From the NCBI RefSeq assembly GCF_050947875.1, contig NC_134574.1:106917469-106981468 (forward strand): a stretch of 64,000 nucleotides of DNA, written 5' to 3'. The position numbers and the translations under genes are program-made. The DNA comes from Dermacentor variabilis (lineage: Eukaryota; Arthropoda; Arachnida; Ixodida; Ixodidae). The notes beneath the pieces are model-generated. The model saw only the letters and a list, made by a program, of their open reading frames with translations. It made no database searches and was not told the origin of the DNA. Of the stretch, positions 1 through 10,632 are shown one piece after another. Positions within the stretch are counted from its first letter, which is position 1; each line of letters starts with the position of its first letter.

Positions 1-132
1 ACCGCGCAGACAGCCGGAAAGCCGACAACGCCGGTCTGGCAGCGAAGCAGAATCAATGGGGGCGTGCATATATAGCATGCAGGCTTATGATGCCGCAGCA
101 CGCACATACCCCGCAACGGTAGTTTACGGCTT

Positions 133-154
133 AGAGAGAGAGAGAGAGAGAGAG
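133..154. repeat. (AG)n microsatellite
   Basis: A run of about eleven AG units followed by GG. Confidence 0.9.
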
Positions 155-981
155 GGAACGAAAGCCAAACCCGGGTTCGGGACGTTTCCTTCTTGTGACT
201 GTTGTCGCGTACGAGCTCGTGCGCGCGTGGCGTGACTACACAAGCGCGCAGTACGCGACCGGCACGGGTCAAAATTAGACACGCGGGCGGGTTCGATTCG
301 CGAGCCGCTTCCGTCACGCAGCGCACGGCGGCCGGTGGACGCGCCACTGTTTTAACTCGTCGACTCTCACGTTACCCGACTATGGCGACCGGTCTCGTCA
401 CCGAACAGCGGTGATAGTAGCCGCCCGAAAGTCTAGAACCATACGCGGGTAGAGAGGCTTTCTCGAGGTGGCAATACATGGCGCAACGAGAAGGCGGACG
501 CGCGCGAGCGGCGCTTACGTCTAACTATTTTCCAAAGACATTGTTGAAAGTGAGCGCCGTTTGCGTATTTCGATCTGCGTCCCCCCGCCTTCCGGGCTGC
601 GCTCGTGTTGGCTGTACTACGTGTAACCGTCACCGTGTGGTGAAGCGAAGGCTACAACTCCCGTCAAGTCAATCGGCACAAGCAGCATCGGTTGTGCGTT
701 CCGAGACGGAAGGAGCGCTCGCCCATTGTAAGCCGCTAATCCCGGCTCGAAGTTTCGACTGAGTCGGCGTCTAGCGGAAGGTGATCACAGGCGGACAATG
801 GAGGAGCCCCCGCTTCTGGTTCTCTATCCTCATTGGCTGACGCGACGCGTGGTCTTGACGGCACTGTCTGGAGACAAGCGCTGCTTACACGAATAAGACA
901 AACGGCGCGCATCGCGTCGCTTTTCTAGCGCGTCGCATTCGGGTAAAGGACAGCAATGCGCTAGAAAGTCGAATGGAATTA

Positions 982-1145
982 GAGAGCTTTAGATTAGGGG
1001 ACGCAAGCGGCTCGCGTACGGAAGAACTAGGGGTCACAGTACTGCGCATGCGCAGATACGGACGTAATGGTCTGCGCATGAGCAGTACTGTGGGCCGTAG
1101 TTCTTGCGTACGCAAGCCGCTTGCGTCCCCTAATCTAAAACTCTC
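982..1145. mobile_element. Palindromic MITE-like element, 164 bp
   Basis: The two ends are inverted copies: GAGAGCTTTAGATTAGGGGA and onward on the left, with its reverse complement at 1095-1145 (one early C/T mismatch). The inner part is palindromic too, pairing CACAGTACTGCGCATG with its mirror across a loop near 1055-1065. The same peptide (ESFRLGDASG) is readable from both strands, which confirms the symmetry. There is no coding capacity and no clear target duplication. It is best described as a foldback/MITE-like element of unknown superfamily. Confidence 0.85.
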
Positions 1146-1774
1146 CACTGACGCTACAGCTGAGGCGTTCATCTCACGTGCTGCACGTAAAGGCTAGCGT
1201 GTCGCATTGAGGGAAGAGAGATGACCGCAGCCGTGCGTTCTCCTCCATTCACCGGCGGAACGAAAAGCGCTTGAAACCAGTCCGGGCTTGTTTTGAACGA
1301 GCGCAGACGCACCCTACGTGACCGCTATCGGATGGTAATCCCCTCCGATGCGCTGAAGAACGCAACACGCGAATGTCGCATTCGCGTAGACGTAGCTTGC
1401 GTAGCAACGCCGAAGCGCACACAGAGGTCCGCGCGTGAGTTCCCCTCCGGCGAGACGACGCGATGCGTCACGACGGCCAACAAACGACGAAGATCGCGCT
1501 TCCGGGAGCGTCCCGCCGACGACGAGCGTCCCAACGCTGGCCCGCAAATATTAGCGAGGGTAGACCGGGCGTAAATCACCCGGAGACGCCACGCTGGCCT
1601 AACTGGCCGTCGGGAAACTAGAAAGCGTGCAACTAGCGGGGTGCACGCAAACAGAACACAACACAACGCAAGAACACAACCCTAACCGAGTGACAGCGTC
1701 ACTTACAACGGGGTCGCGTTAAGAAAACGCAGAACTCGAGCCGACTACCTACCGAGTCTATTACGCAGCTTATA

Positions 1775-1817
1775 CGGCAGATTATACACTCCGCAGAGCG
1801 GAGTGTATAATCTGCCG
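1775..1817. repeat. Perfect 20-bp hairpin
   Basis: CGGCAGATTATACACTCCGC at 1775-1794 is followed by AGA and then the exact reverse complement at 1798-1817. Such short-loop perfect hairpins are typical of palindromic MITE tips. No second terminus was identified. Confidence 0.9.
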
Positions 1818-1972
1818 AGCTTTCGGGGTGCGATGTCGCGCTAAAGACTGCGCATGCGCAGGAGCGGCGCTTCCCAAGGGGGCGACGTTAGGAGTGTTAC
1901 ACAGACTGCCGCAATTGATGTAACAAACTCAGCCGGTCGGCAACTGGCACGTGACTTCCGTTTTCTCTGCAC

Positions 1973-2205
1973 GTTGTAAGATTTGGCAGTCGTAGCTGTA
2001 GGGAGGACCTTGACAGGAACTAGGCGAGCAGGATTTATTGGCAGTATTTACATTTTGAACAGGACATACATCGACAGTCTAGCATGGGAGTCACGCTAGA
2101 CTGTCGATGTATGTCCTGTTCAAAATGTAAATGCTGCCAATAAATCCTGCTCGCCTAGTTCCTGTCAAGGTCCTCCCTACAGCTACGACTGCCAAATCTT
2201 ACAAC
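1973..2205. mobile_element. Long near-perfect hairpin (111-bp arms)
   Basis: The arm 1973-2083 is the reverse complement of 2095-2205 with a single mismatch (T/C in ggcagTatttac versus ggcagCatttac), around an 11-nt loop (2084-2094). It encodes nothing recognisable. The near identity implies a recent origin or gene conversion. No flanking target duplication is visible. Confidence 0.92.
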
Positions 2206-2611
2206 TGGTTGCTAGCGGTGGGATCGCCTCCAAATGCAACAACGTCCCTCGTGTGCAAGCTGCGCAGCTGCAGAGCGGGTCGTTGCCAACTCGCCCGATT
2301 TGCGATCCTTATAAGACGACCACGAAGACGTTGGGTCGCGGAAAAACGCTAAACCTGCGACCAGGTGAAATCAATACGCAGCAAAAGAATGCTATCGGCG
2401 TGATCGAGGCCGGCCACGAGTCATCCTAGCCGTTATACTACCGCACGAACCTGACCTCCGGTATAGTAACGAACGCGCGGTAATTGATCTGCTTATTTCA
2501 AAGCTTTCTTACGAAGTTAGTCGTTTTTAAGCTATTAAAATAGATGCTATAAATAAAAAAAAGGAATGAGACGTAAAAGTTCTGCGCAAACCCGAGAGGT
2601 GGAGGCGAGTA

Positions 2612-2875
2612 ATTAATAAAGAGGAAGTGAGACATCCACCCAATTGTAGCAATTGCTACAAAGAAAACCCATACGGGTTCCTCGAAAGAAAAGCCTCACG
2701 GTTGAAGAAAAATTCGTCTTGGTCCGGGACTTGAACCCGGGACCACAGCAGCGGAGTCCCGGACCAGGACAAGATTTTCTTCAACTGCGAGGCTTTTCGT
2801 TCGAGGAACCCGTATGGGTTTCCTTTGTAGCAATTGCTACAATTGGGTGGATATCTCTTTTTTCATTTATTAAAG
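2612..2875. mobile_element. Inverted-repeat element with tRNA-like centre
   Basis: Long terminal inverted repeats surround a centre: ATCCACCCAATTGTAGCAAT at 2634-2653 mirrors 2832-2852, followed by the AAACCCATACGGGTTCCTCG segment on each side. Weaker similarity extends to an AATAAA-type sequence at both outer edges. The centre carries GGGTTCAAGTCCC on the minus strand, close to a pol III B box. It is a non-autonomous DNA-transposon-like repeat with no coding capacity. Confidence 0.85.
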
Positions 2876-2929
2876 AAAAGAATGAGACAAGATACACGAA
2901 TCAATAAAAAAAAAACGAAAACGGGGACG

Positions 2930-3190
2930 GACTGGGTACTGGCGCCTCCTCTCGTATGCAGCTAAATAAATCGTGGGCATTAAGGTCCCGAAACAGGGTC
3001 ATGAAGGACGCCGCCATTGGAGACCTACGGATTAATTTCGAGCCTGTGGTGCCCCTTCCGAATGCACCCGAAGCACGACATACAGGCAAGCGATCCGCAA
3101 CGGTCGGCGACCGAACCCGCAACCTCCTGCTCCGCAGCCGAACACCATAACAGCAGAGCCACCTCAACGGGTCTTCCGTCTCATCGTAGT
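2930..3190 (-). repeat. Degenerate tRNA-derived SINE
   Basis: The right part (about 3105-3165) is tRNA-like on the minus strand, with a B-box-like GGGTTCGGTCGCC. The left part (about 3030-3070) resembles the SINE body at 22962-23197 (ATTAATTTCGA, then CCTG-GGTG). Many differences indicate an old copy. Confidence 0.6.
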
Positions 3191-4573
3191 CAGGAACTTA
3201 TACATACAGGCGGACTGGGTTCGATTATAAATTCAAGTACGCCCGACAAAACAGCTCGAGTTTCAGGCACGTTCGGAGGAAACTTCGAAGGTCGAGAAGA
3301 CTACGCGAAAAAAAGCCCGCCGAGGAGGTGAACGAACACTTCAACGCTGTCCAGTTTATCGCACGACCCGAACAGCCACGGCAACGTAATAGTCGCGCGA
3401 GGCTTCGTTCCCAGTGCCTTTCAATAACAGGGGAAAAAAGCGTCGCGGCGCTGAGTACGACGCGTTACTCCGAGCCACCTGCAATTCCCCGCGCAGGAAA
3501 TGGAAAGGCTTCTTAGAGATCAGCAAGTGCATTCTTCGACGCTTGATTAAAATGCACGAGGAAATAGGAGGGGAAAAAAAAGGAAAAGAAAGAACCTACC
3601 GCCTACACACAGGCCGCTTTGAGGGGAGAGCAATTTTCGGCGCGAAGAAGCCGACGATTCACACATAACGCTGGCGTCGGCGCCACTTCCGAAAGCCGCG
3701 TCGGCGGAAACGCGGAAGTGGCAGCGGCAGGCGCCACTGCGCAAGGGGCGGCCCTGAATGAAGCGGGGAGGCGTCTAACGATTTCCTATCGCAGGCGAAG
3801 AAGCTCCGTCTCTCTACCTCGCCTCCTTCCCAGCCATCGCTCCCTCCATTTCCCTTTCCCCTTGCTTTTCAAAACACGTCGGCTACTCCAGCGCGCAATC
3901 GTCTATCAACCACCCCACAACTTTCTCCTCAAGAAAGAGCCAAAGCAACGCCACCGCCTCCTCTTCGCCTGACCGTCGATGGCTGACTGGCGGGAGGGGG
4001 AGAAGGAGAGGGTAAGCGGCGGAGAATGGCGGCGCGCCAAAGGCAGCTTGTGTCCAAAACGGGTCCCGACAAGCGATCGAAGGAGAATAAAAACGGGACG
4101 ATAGCGAAGCGGGTCCTGAAGAGCCGGCGCATAAGTGGGTAGTTGCGCTTGCCCGCCGAGCTCCCGTTGGCCTGCCTGCTTGACTGCTCGCTTGCTTGCA
4201 GGTTTGGGTGGCTTCAGCGGGGCCCGATGATTATACACCGCCTCTGCGTCGAAGGAGTCGTCACCGAAGTTGCGCGCTGAGACGGCGGGGGTCCGGAGAT
4301 GATAAGCGACTCTCGCGCGACGGGACAGTGCGCCGACCCGCATAAGACGCGAGTCGAGAGCGAATGAGGCAGTCGAACCAGGCAGGCGGAGAAGAAAGGT
4401 GGGACGACGAAACTTCGATTCGATACGATCGAATCGCAGACCAGCAACACTGCGCAGAAGAGACGCGCGACGCGAAGGTCCGACTTCCTAGAAGTGCAGG
4501 GTCCGAGAATTCGCTTGCGGGCGACACAATGCGCGCGAACGTGCGATTGTGCTTTGTGGCTGGACGCGTCACC

Positions 4574-4660
4574 GATTGATTGATTGACCCATCGACCGAC
4601 TTATTGGTCTATCGACCGACTGACTGATATTTCGATTGATTGATTGATTGATTGATTTGA
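4574..4660. repeat. GATT/GACC-type tetranucleotide repeat
   Basis: GATT units at both ends flank interrupted GACY units. It is a simple-sequence tract. Confidence 0.85.
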
Positions 4661-4699
4661 TCCATTGACTTTAACGTTTTACAAGAGACGCCGTTGTAG

Positions 4700-4750
4700 A
4701 CCATACCGGATTAACTTGATACGTTTGGGGTTCTTCAACGTGCAACACCA
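4700..4750 (-). repeat. SINE body fragment
   Basis: GGGGTTCTTCAACGTGCA preceded by ggattaactt resembles the conserved body segment GGGGTTCTTTAACGTGCA of the SINE at 22962-23197. No head or tail is visible. Confidence 0.55.
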
Positions 4751-5147
4751 CCTCAAAACAGGGTAAATTTTGCTTCTTCGGTCTTATTAAATTATACTAT
4801 CGCGACAGTGAATCAAAGCGGCAAAGCCGCGCTCAGGGGACAGGCATAGCCGCCAAACCCAGTTCTCGTGCGATCGTGTGGTCAGTTAAGGTTCCCAAGT
4901 ACAGCCCTTACATACCATAGAGTAAATAACTGTAAGTAAAATATTTGCAAATATACCTCCTACGGTGTTCGAAACACTTGTCTAGAACGCGCGGGCTACG
5001 TACTTCGGACTCCGCTGGGGATATTAGCGAGAGCACGGAGTACGAAACAGGGTCGACATGACCAGGTGCGGCTCCTTTTACTAGATGCCTTGTCTAATCT
5101 TGTCCTGCTGGTCATCTATTGAGTGGGAAGCTGCTCTGATCGCCAGG

Positions 5148-5345
5148 AATGAATGAATTCTGGGGTTTGGCTTGCCAAAACCACGATTTGATTATGACGC
5201 ACACCATAGCACGGGGGATTCCGGATTCATTCTGACCACCAGGGGATCCTTAACGCGCCCCCTACGCACGGTACATGGGAGTTTTTTTTTATTAATTTCA
5301 CCCTCATCGAAGTGCGGCCCCCGTCACCTCGTGCTTCGGCAATCG
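5148..5345 (-). repeat. Degenerate SINE, tRNA head missing
   Basis: Segments match the body of the SINE at 22962-23197 in order: the gggttttgg-tgccaaaaccac region, ATTATGACGCACACCATAG, GGATTCATTCTGACCACCAG, the GTGCAC-type centre and TCATCGAAGTGCGGCC. It stops near the tRNA-like head. It lies about 180 nt downstream of exon 6 on the gene strand. Confidence 0.7.
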
Positions 5346-5522
5346 TGAGCGTCAGGAAAGCGTGCCACACTCGGTGCAACGCATCTCGTACACAACACAC
5401 ACAGACTACGCCCGACATGCAGCAGCGAAAACGCCTCCGCCCCCAAAATTCGCCACAGGACCGGCCGGACACAGCGAAGGTGCCAGTTTAAGCCGATGGA
5501 AGCACAGGTCCCCGGCACTCAC

Positions 5523-5651
5523 CTGGCGATGTACCCGCTGGTTGGACCGGCTCCGTTGCGGTCGTCCATGACCCTGGCAGGCTGACTATTCACCACCTTC
5601 CCGTCCTCGTTGGCCTTCCACGTGCTGGCGTCTTCCTTGAACTCCTTGCCC
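5523..5651 (-). CDS. SNAP25: SNAP-25 exon 6 (129 nt), linker region
   Basis: The minus-strand frame gives GKEFKEDASTWKANEDGKVV, then NSQPARVMDDRNGAGPTSGY and IA, matching the linker of arthropod SNAP-25 (fly: FKEDDGTWKGNDDGKVVN, then NQPQRVMDDRNG). It includes the conserved QPARV segment, part of the linker region implicated in palmitoyl-transferase recognition in vertebrates. The first base (G, 5651) completes Lys with AA from exon 5. The exon ends in AG before gtgagt, so the next exon must supply the last base of an Arg codon before the Qc SNARE motif. That exon is not in the window. It follows a 20.2-kb intron. Confidence 0.95.
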
Positions 5652-7107
5652 CTGTGCGTAGGATAAATCGCGCAGGGACGAGGGATTGGTCTCATCATCA
5701 CTGTCCTCGTGTGTAGGAAGCACCAAAATTCCACCAACACTTAAGATATATTCGTTCTGCTCAGCACTTCACCTCCTGTATTCTTTCTTCTTTTCCTTTC
5801 TTTTTATCAATTTCGAGAGAGTAGGCCGAGTAGGGCTCCTCCGACGTACATCGGAGAGCTTTCCTTCCTTGCTTCCAAGCGCGCGAGTGTGCACACAGGA
5901 TGCTTTCTCCGCATTAAGGGTAATATCGCTGCAAAGCCAGCTTTACAGTCAGTTTCGATTCAGCGATAATTGCATCTTAGATACACTTACCTCAAAATTT
6001 ATTTTTAAACCTTTATTATTTTATTATTGCGTCTCTGCCAAAATGAAGCAAGATGCCAAGGAATCCGAATGAGATAAAATGTACTACAGTTGCCATAAGG
6101 AACCTAGCAATCACCTCCTCGAACAAAATGAGCGTCATCAATCCCCGCAAGGATACTTTCCTGCATACTGGGTGTTCGTGCGGAGAAGACATACGGTACC
6201 CCTACAGCGTCGAATGCAGACTATATGCCGAAATTTCAGACGATTAATCAAAGTTTTCGTGCCAGAATAAGACAAAAGAAACCTCAACATATGTAGCACT
6301 CACTGAAACTAAAGCGGCTCAGTTAAGCTTGTTATCTGTTATTTCATCGCCGCAATATCAACTAGATAAGGGAACACTTGGGTGATCTCACACTTTATGC
6401 CTTAGAAATGAGGAAAAAGAAGGCACGACTACAAAAAGCATTGCCAAGCTCTCCGTCGACAATCTGAACATTTTTAATGGAAAATGTTATCTATCTCGTT
6501 AGCCTTGTGAAAGCTCAAATGTAGGTAGGTAAGCAGTTATCCGTTATCATAAGTGACAGCTGCGAAAACACGCGAGCCAAACGACTACACTAGAACAGGC
6601 ATCCCCTGCACACATACCAACCAAATACCAAGTGGTGCGGTATCTAGACCGGATTACAGAAGGCAGGAAGGCATCAAAATGTCTGATCCCCAAACGTTCA
6701 CAAATGCACAACCACCAAGGAGGGGACCAACGCCAGTAAAAAAAAAACGCTAAAGCGATCAAATGCTCCTAATAAGCGATAGGCAGCAAGCAAGGTGAGG
6801 CCCACCACCAACGCAGTCACACCAACTCAACCCCACACGCCCCCGCCTTCACCGACATTGCACATTCCGGTAAGCAGAGAGCGTAAAAGGCCCCTTTTTA
6901 AATGCGACCCGACAAATACCAGCACCACAGCGTGCGCTCCACACGCAGCCCCAATGGTAGCACTTCGCAAGGCATTTACGTGAGTGTCATGGCCACTTCC
7001 TCAGCCCTAACCAACACCCTGAAAGGAGAAAACAAGACGAAGCGAGGTAGACAATGAGAAACTAAGACAACGTGCACAAAGGTTAGGGGCAAGCACGGCT
7101 CAAGCCA

Positions 7108-7407
7108 CAGCATCTGACAGGTAAGAGGGAAGGAATGGAGGTTAGCAGTTTAGGTGCAGAAGAAGGCAACGTGAAGATAAAGTGAGATATGAGCGAAGGA
7201 AGGAAGTTCGAAAGAAATCGTGAACGTAATGAAGCTTACATTGGGCACTACTATATGCTACAGCATCTGGCAGGTAAGAGGGAAGGAATGGAGGCTAGCA
7301 GTTTAGGCGCAGAAGAAGGCAACGCGAAGATAAAGTGAAACATGAGCCATGAAAGGGAGCTTGAAAGAAATCGTGCACGTAATGAAGCTTACATTGGGCA
7401 CTACTAT
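7108..7407. repeat. 153-bp tandem duplication
   Basis: 7108-7260 is repeated at 7261-7407, in register by 153 bp with roughly a dozen differences. Shared blocks include GGTAAGAGGGAAGGAATGGA and ATGAAGCTTACATTGGGCAC. No coding sense is apparent. Confidence 0.92.
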
Positions 7408-8689
7408 CGTTTAATTGTACAGTGTGCAAAAAGAAAACTTTCGTACACAGGTTCGCAAACGTTTGCTTTTAACTTGCCAGACGATGGTTAAGGCAGCAAA
7501 GGTTAGTGGAGCAATATATAGGCGCCGAAGAAACCAAAGACAGCAACGAATACGCTTCTGCGATCCCACTTCGACCCACAACAACACCGCAGGCAACACA
7601 AGCAAGAAACTATCACCACCATTACACGCAAGACGACAGACTACGAGGCAGGCACATCACAACGGCCACTCGAAGGCGTAGAGCCCAAAAACCTCCACCG
7701 GAAAGGCTATAGTTGGCAAGAACAACAACGTTACAGAAGGGGAAGAAAACCACATTGATTCCGACAAAACGTAAAAAAAAAATCCACTCGCTGCACAGTG
7801 TGTCACCCTATCACGTGTACGAAAATCTCACAAGTACTTGCCATGCCTGAAACCAACACACCGGCGTACTTACCGTACCACTGCACGTTACCCGTCTCGT
7901 TAAACAGAGACAAAAGCTTTCCCCTCCGAGATCCGAACCGGCTCTGTTTGAAGTCTGTCAACGCACTTGGGTTCACTGTATTGAAAGGGGGGCTGGCTGG
8001 ACAGATAGTTCTCCCAAAAAATTGCCGCACGAAACTTTTCACTATTGGGCGTTAGCGTGGGGTAGTTAGGAATACCACGTGCTGTTAGTGAGAAGGAAAC
8101 AGAGATGATGTGACCCCGCAAAGGACACTGGGGAAAAAAAATTAGTCTCTACTTTGATACGTTGTTAGTAAGAGCGTCATGTATGATGTGAAGGTTTCAA
8201 CGTGGCTGGAGAGGGTATAGGAAAACACAGCAAAGATCGACGGAAATTCTAAATGATACCACTTTTTACACTTGCAAGCACCAGTGTGCCTTCCCCTGGA
8301 CAAGTCTCAAACTCAAAGAAAACACGCCCTAACGAAGTTTCTGGCACCACCGTTTCGTGTCACATTAAGCTCATATGTTCCTCCTCTTCACATCGAGCGT
8401 TCGTCACCACATTTAAGGAAAACAGCTAGTGGACATTATTTACAGTACAGTGAATGTCTTTACGATAGAATACAATGAGCACAGCACCTGTATTGCACTG
8501 ACTCCATAGAAAGAGAAATAAGGAATGTAATCGATAAAAGGAACACTTCAGCTTGTCCTCGCGACTGGCGGATTAGTGAATCCTAACGAGGTACCGGCTA
8601 AAAGTTACTATCCTGAAATTCTGACAAAAACTCGCCACGATTCCACCTTCGGTTCTAAAGAATCCGTAGAGCACAACTGTATATGTATA

Positions 8690-8870
8690 CTCCTATCTTT
8701 ACGCGCTGAACCACGAAGCCTGCTACAAAAATTTACGATAAGGAACTCTGATCCCTTAGGCTCTAGAGGAGCTGCACATACGGGCCGGTTCAGCCAGCAC
8801 GGTAACGATGTGGAGTACGAGGATTTCCCTAAACTTGGTCCTCCTGGCTTCGAAACGGCTTCATGACTTC
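8690..8870 (+). repeat. Dispersed repeat, copy 1
   Basis: The core around 8787-8835 (CGGGCCGGTT, CAGCACGGTAACGATGTGGA, GTAC) matches 29017-29064 at about three quarters identity, and CTAGAGGA precedes both. It ends near CTTCGAAACGGCTTCATGAC. The family is unidentified and has no clear termini. Confidence 0.6.
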
Positions 8871-10514
8871 GCAAAAAGAAAAGGTCATTTTGAACAAAAT
8901 ATCGCCTATACATGACACACTGCGTAATGATTATACATGCGCGAAGAGTCTTCTCGCCTTGCTGTGGCTTAGAACGCTACGAGTGCTTGGAAATTTAGAA
9001 AAGGAAAAGCGCAATGAAATGAAAGTTGCAGGAACGTTGAAACAAGAAGCCCGGATAATGGCAAAAAATCCACGCTCTAACAATCATTTCCACGGCGATT
9101 CGACAATGGAAACGCCAGAGTTCCAAGTGGTAAACTTTTCGTAGGAAGCTCCGCGGGCTGAACGCGCTGCGCAGGAGCTCTTTCAAATTGCGCGCAGTCA
9201 CCAAGGCGACGAGCGAAGCTGGCGAGCATTGAATCTGACGCGCTAAGTATAACAACGGTCGGAATAAACATGCGCGCGGGCCATTTCACGGCACCGAATT
9301 CCTACGCTGTGTCGCTGGAAACGAAACCCTTTGCGTTTCGCTCGAGAGGACCCGGAGCACCGCAGACAGTAGCCCTCGCAAGAAAAATAAAAAAAGGAAA
9401 CCTGAGTAAATAAACAACGCGATCCGGGTGCGCCGAGAGGGCTGGACGGGATGAGAGAGAGAAAAAAAAAAAAGAAAGTTCATTTTCTAGAGACGTGAGT
9501 TGTGCGGAAAGCTTCTCTCCCTCCATGTCATTAGAGAAAGGGCAACGCCATTAGCGCGAGACGCAGCTGCCGGGCTGAGAGTGGGGTCAGAAAAAAAGAA
9601 AGAGGGGAAAGTAAATTACGCGGAGGGTCGAAAGGAGAAGAAGAAGAAAAATGCTCTCGCTTCCTTCAACGGTCGAGCTTCTCCGGGAGGCAGCAACGCA
9701 AGACGTTAAACACGACACAGAAACACGACGACTAGTGCGGACCGACGGGAGGATCCGAACTTACTCGGAAACTCGTTAAAAACCGAGTTTCTTCTGTATT
9801 AACGGATCGACGTGCCGTCCTTTCGGAGTGCCTGACAGCCTCTCTGGTGATCGTTAAGCCTATTAGAAGAGTAACTCAAAATGACTGTAAATCACTCCAG
9901 TTTTTTATTATTACTATTATTTCTTCTTGACGGCGGTCGCAATGTAGGGCATATCTACGTATGTTCGCGTCCATGCTGAAATCCACAATCTCGAAGCTGA
10001 CCTATGCTCAGGCGTACGAATTACTACAACGAATTACCTGAAGGCAACTTACATCAGGAGCAGGAATCGCGGAAGTTTCCCACTTTCCCTAAGTGCCATC
10101 AAATGACGTTTGAAACTGCGACACTCATTAGGTCATAAGCGAAGAAAGAAGGGAAATCTTCGACTTACCAGGCAGCGAACGCCTTCATTTAACAAATCAC
10201 GATCTTATGAGCCTGTTGATCGAAGGAGCGAAAACATCCCGATGTACTCGGACGGAGTCACCAAAGTCGCCTTCTCTGTAACCACACTAGAGCTATCAAA
10301 ATATCACTGAAAACTTGTTCCCTCTGCTCCCGTTGGAGTGACCTACGCTTGTAGCAACACGTTTGCAAAGCTCGGCTGCCGGACCGACACTCCAGAAACC
10401 AAATTGTGAGGTTTCACGACCAAACGTAACAACACACGGACTATGCTAAACGCAGAGCTGCGGGTTAACTTATAGCGCCAGGGTTTCTTAAGAGAGCACC
10501 TAAATTTAAGTAAA

Positions 10515-10632
10515 CACGAGCGTTTTCTCACTGCGCCCCCACCGCAAAGCGCCCGCCGCGGTCGGCAATCGAACCTGCGACCTCGCGTTCGGCAACCGAA
10601 AACACCAAAGCCACAGAGCCGCCACGCCGGGG
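10515..10632 (-). repeat. SINE head (tRNA-like), truncated
   Basis: Read on the minus strand it has a box-A-like GTGGCTTTGG and a box-B-like GGTTCGATTGCCG, then GCGGCGGGCGC and a GTTTTC-type start of the SINE body. The arrangement matches the head of the copy at 22962-23197, but the rest of the body is missing. Confidence 0.65.

Larger units (their letters stand above)
1..5522 (-). other. SNAP-25 intron after exon 6 (partial)
   Basis: No coding exon is recognisable here. I looked on the minus strand for the Qc SNARE motif of SNAP-25 and did not see it, so the gene runs off the left edge. The interval holds a short GA run, four palindromic or inverted-repeat elements between 982 and 2875, and degenerate SINE pieces near 2930-3190, 4700-4750 and 5148-5345. 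The parts 155-980, 3200-4570 and 4770-5140 show only GC-rich or unremarkable sequence with chance ORFs. Confidence 0.75.
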
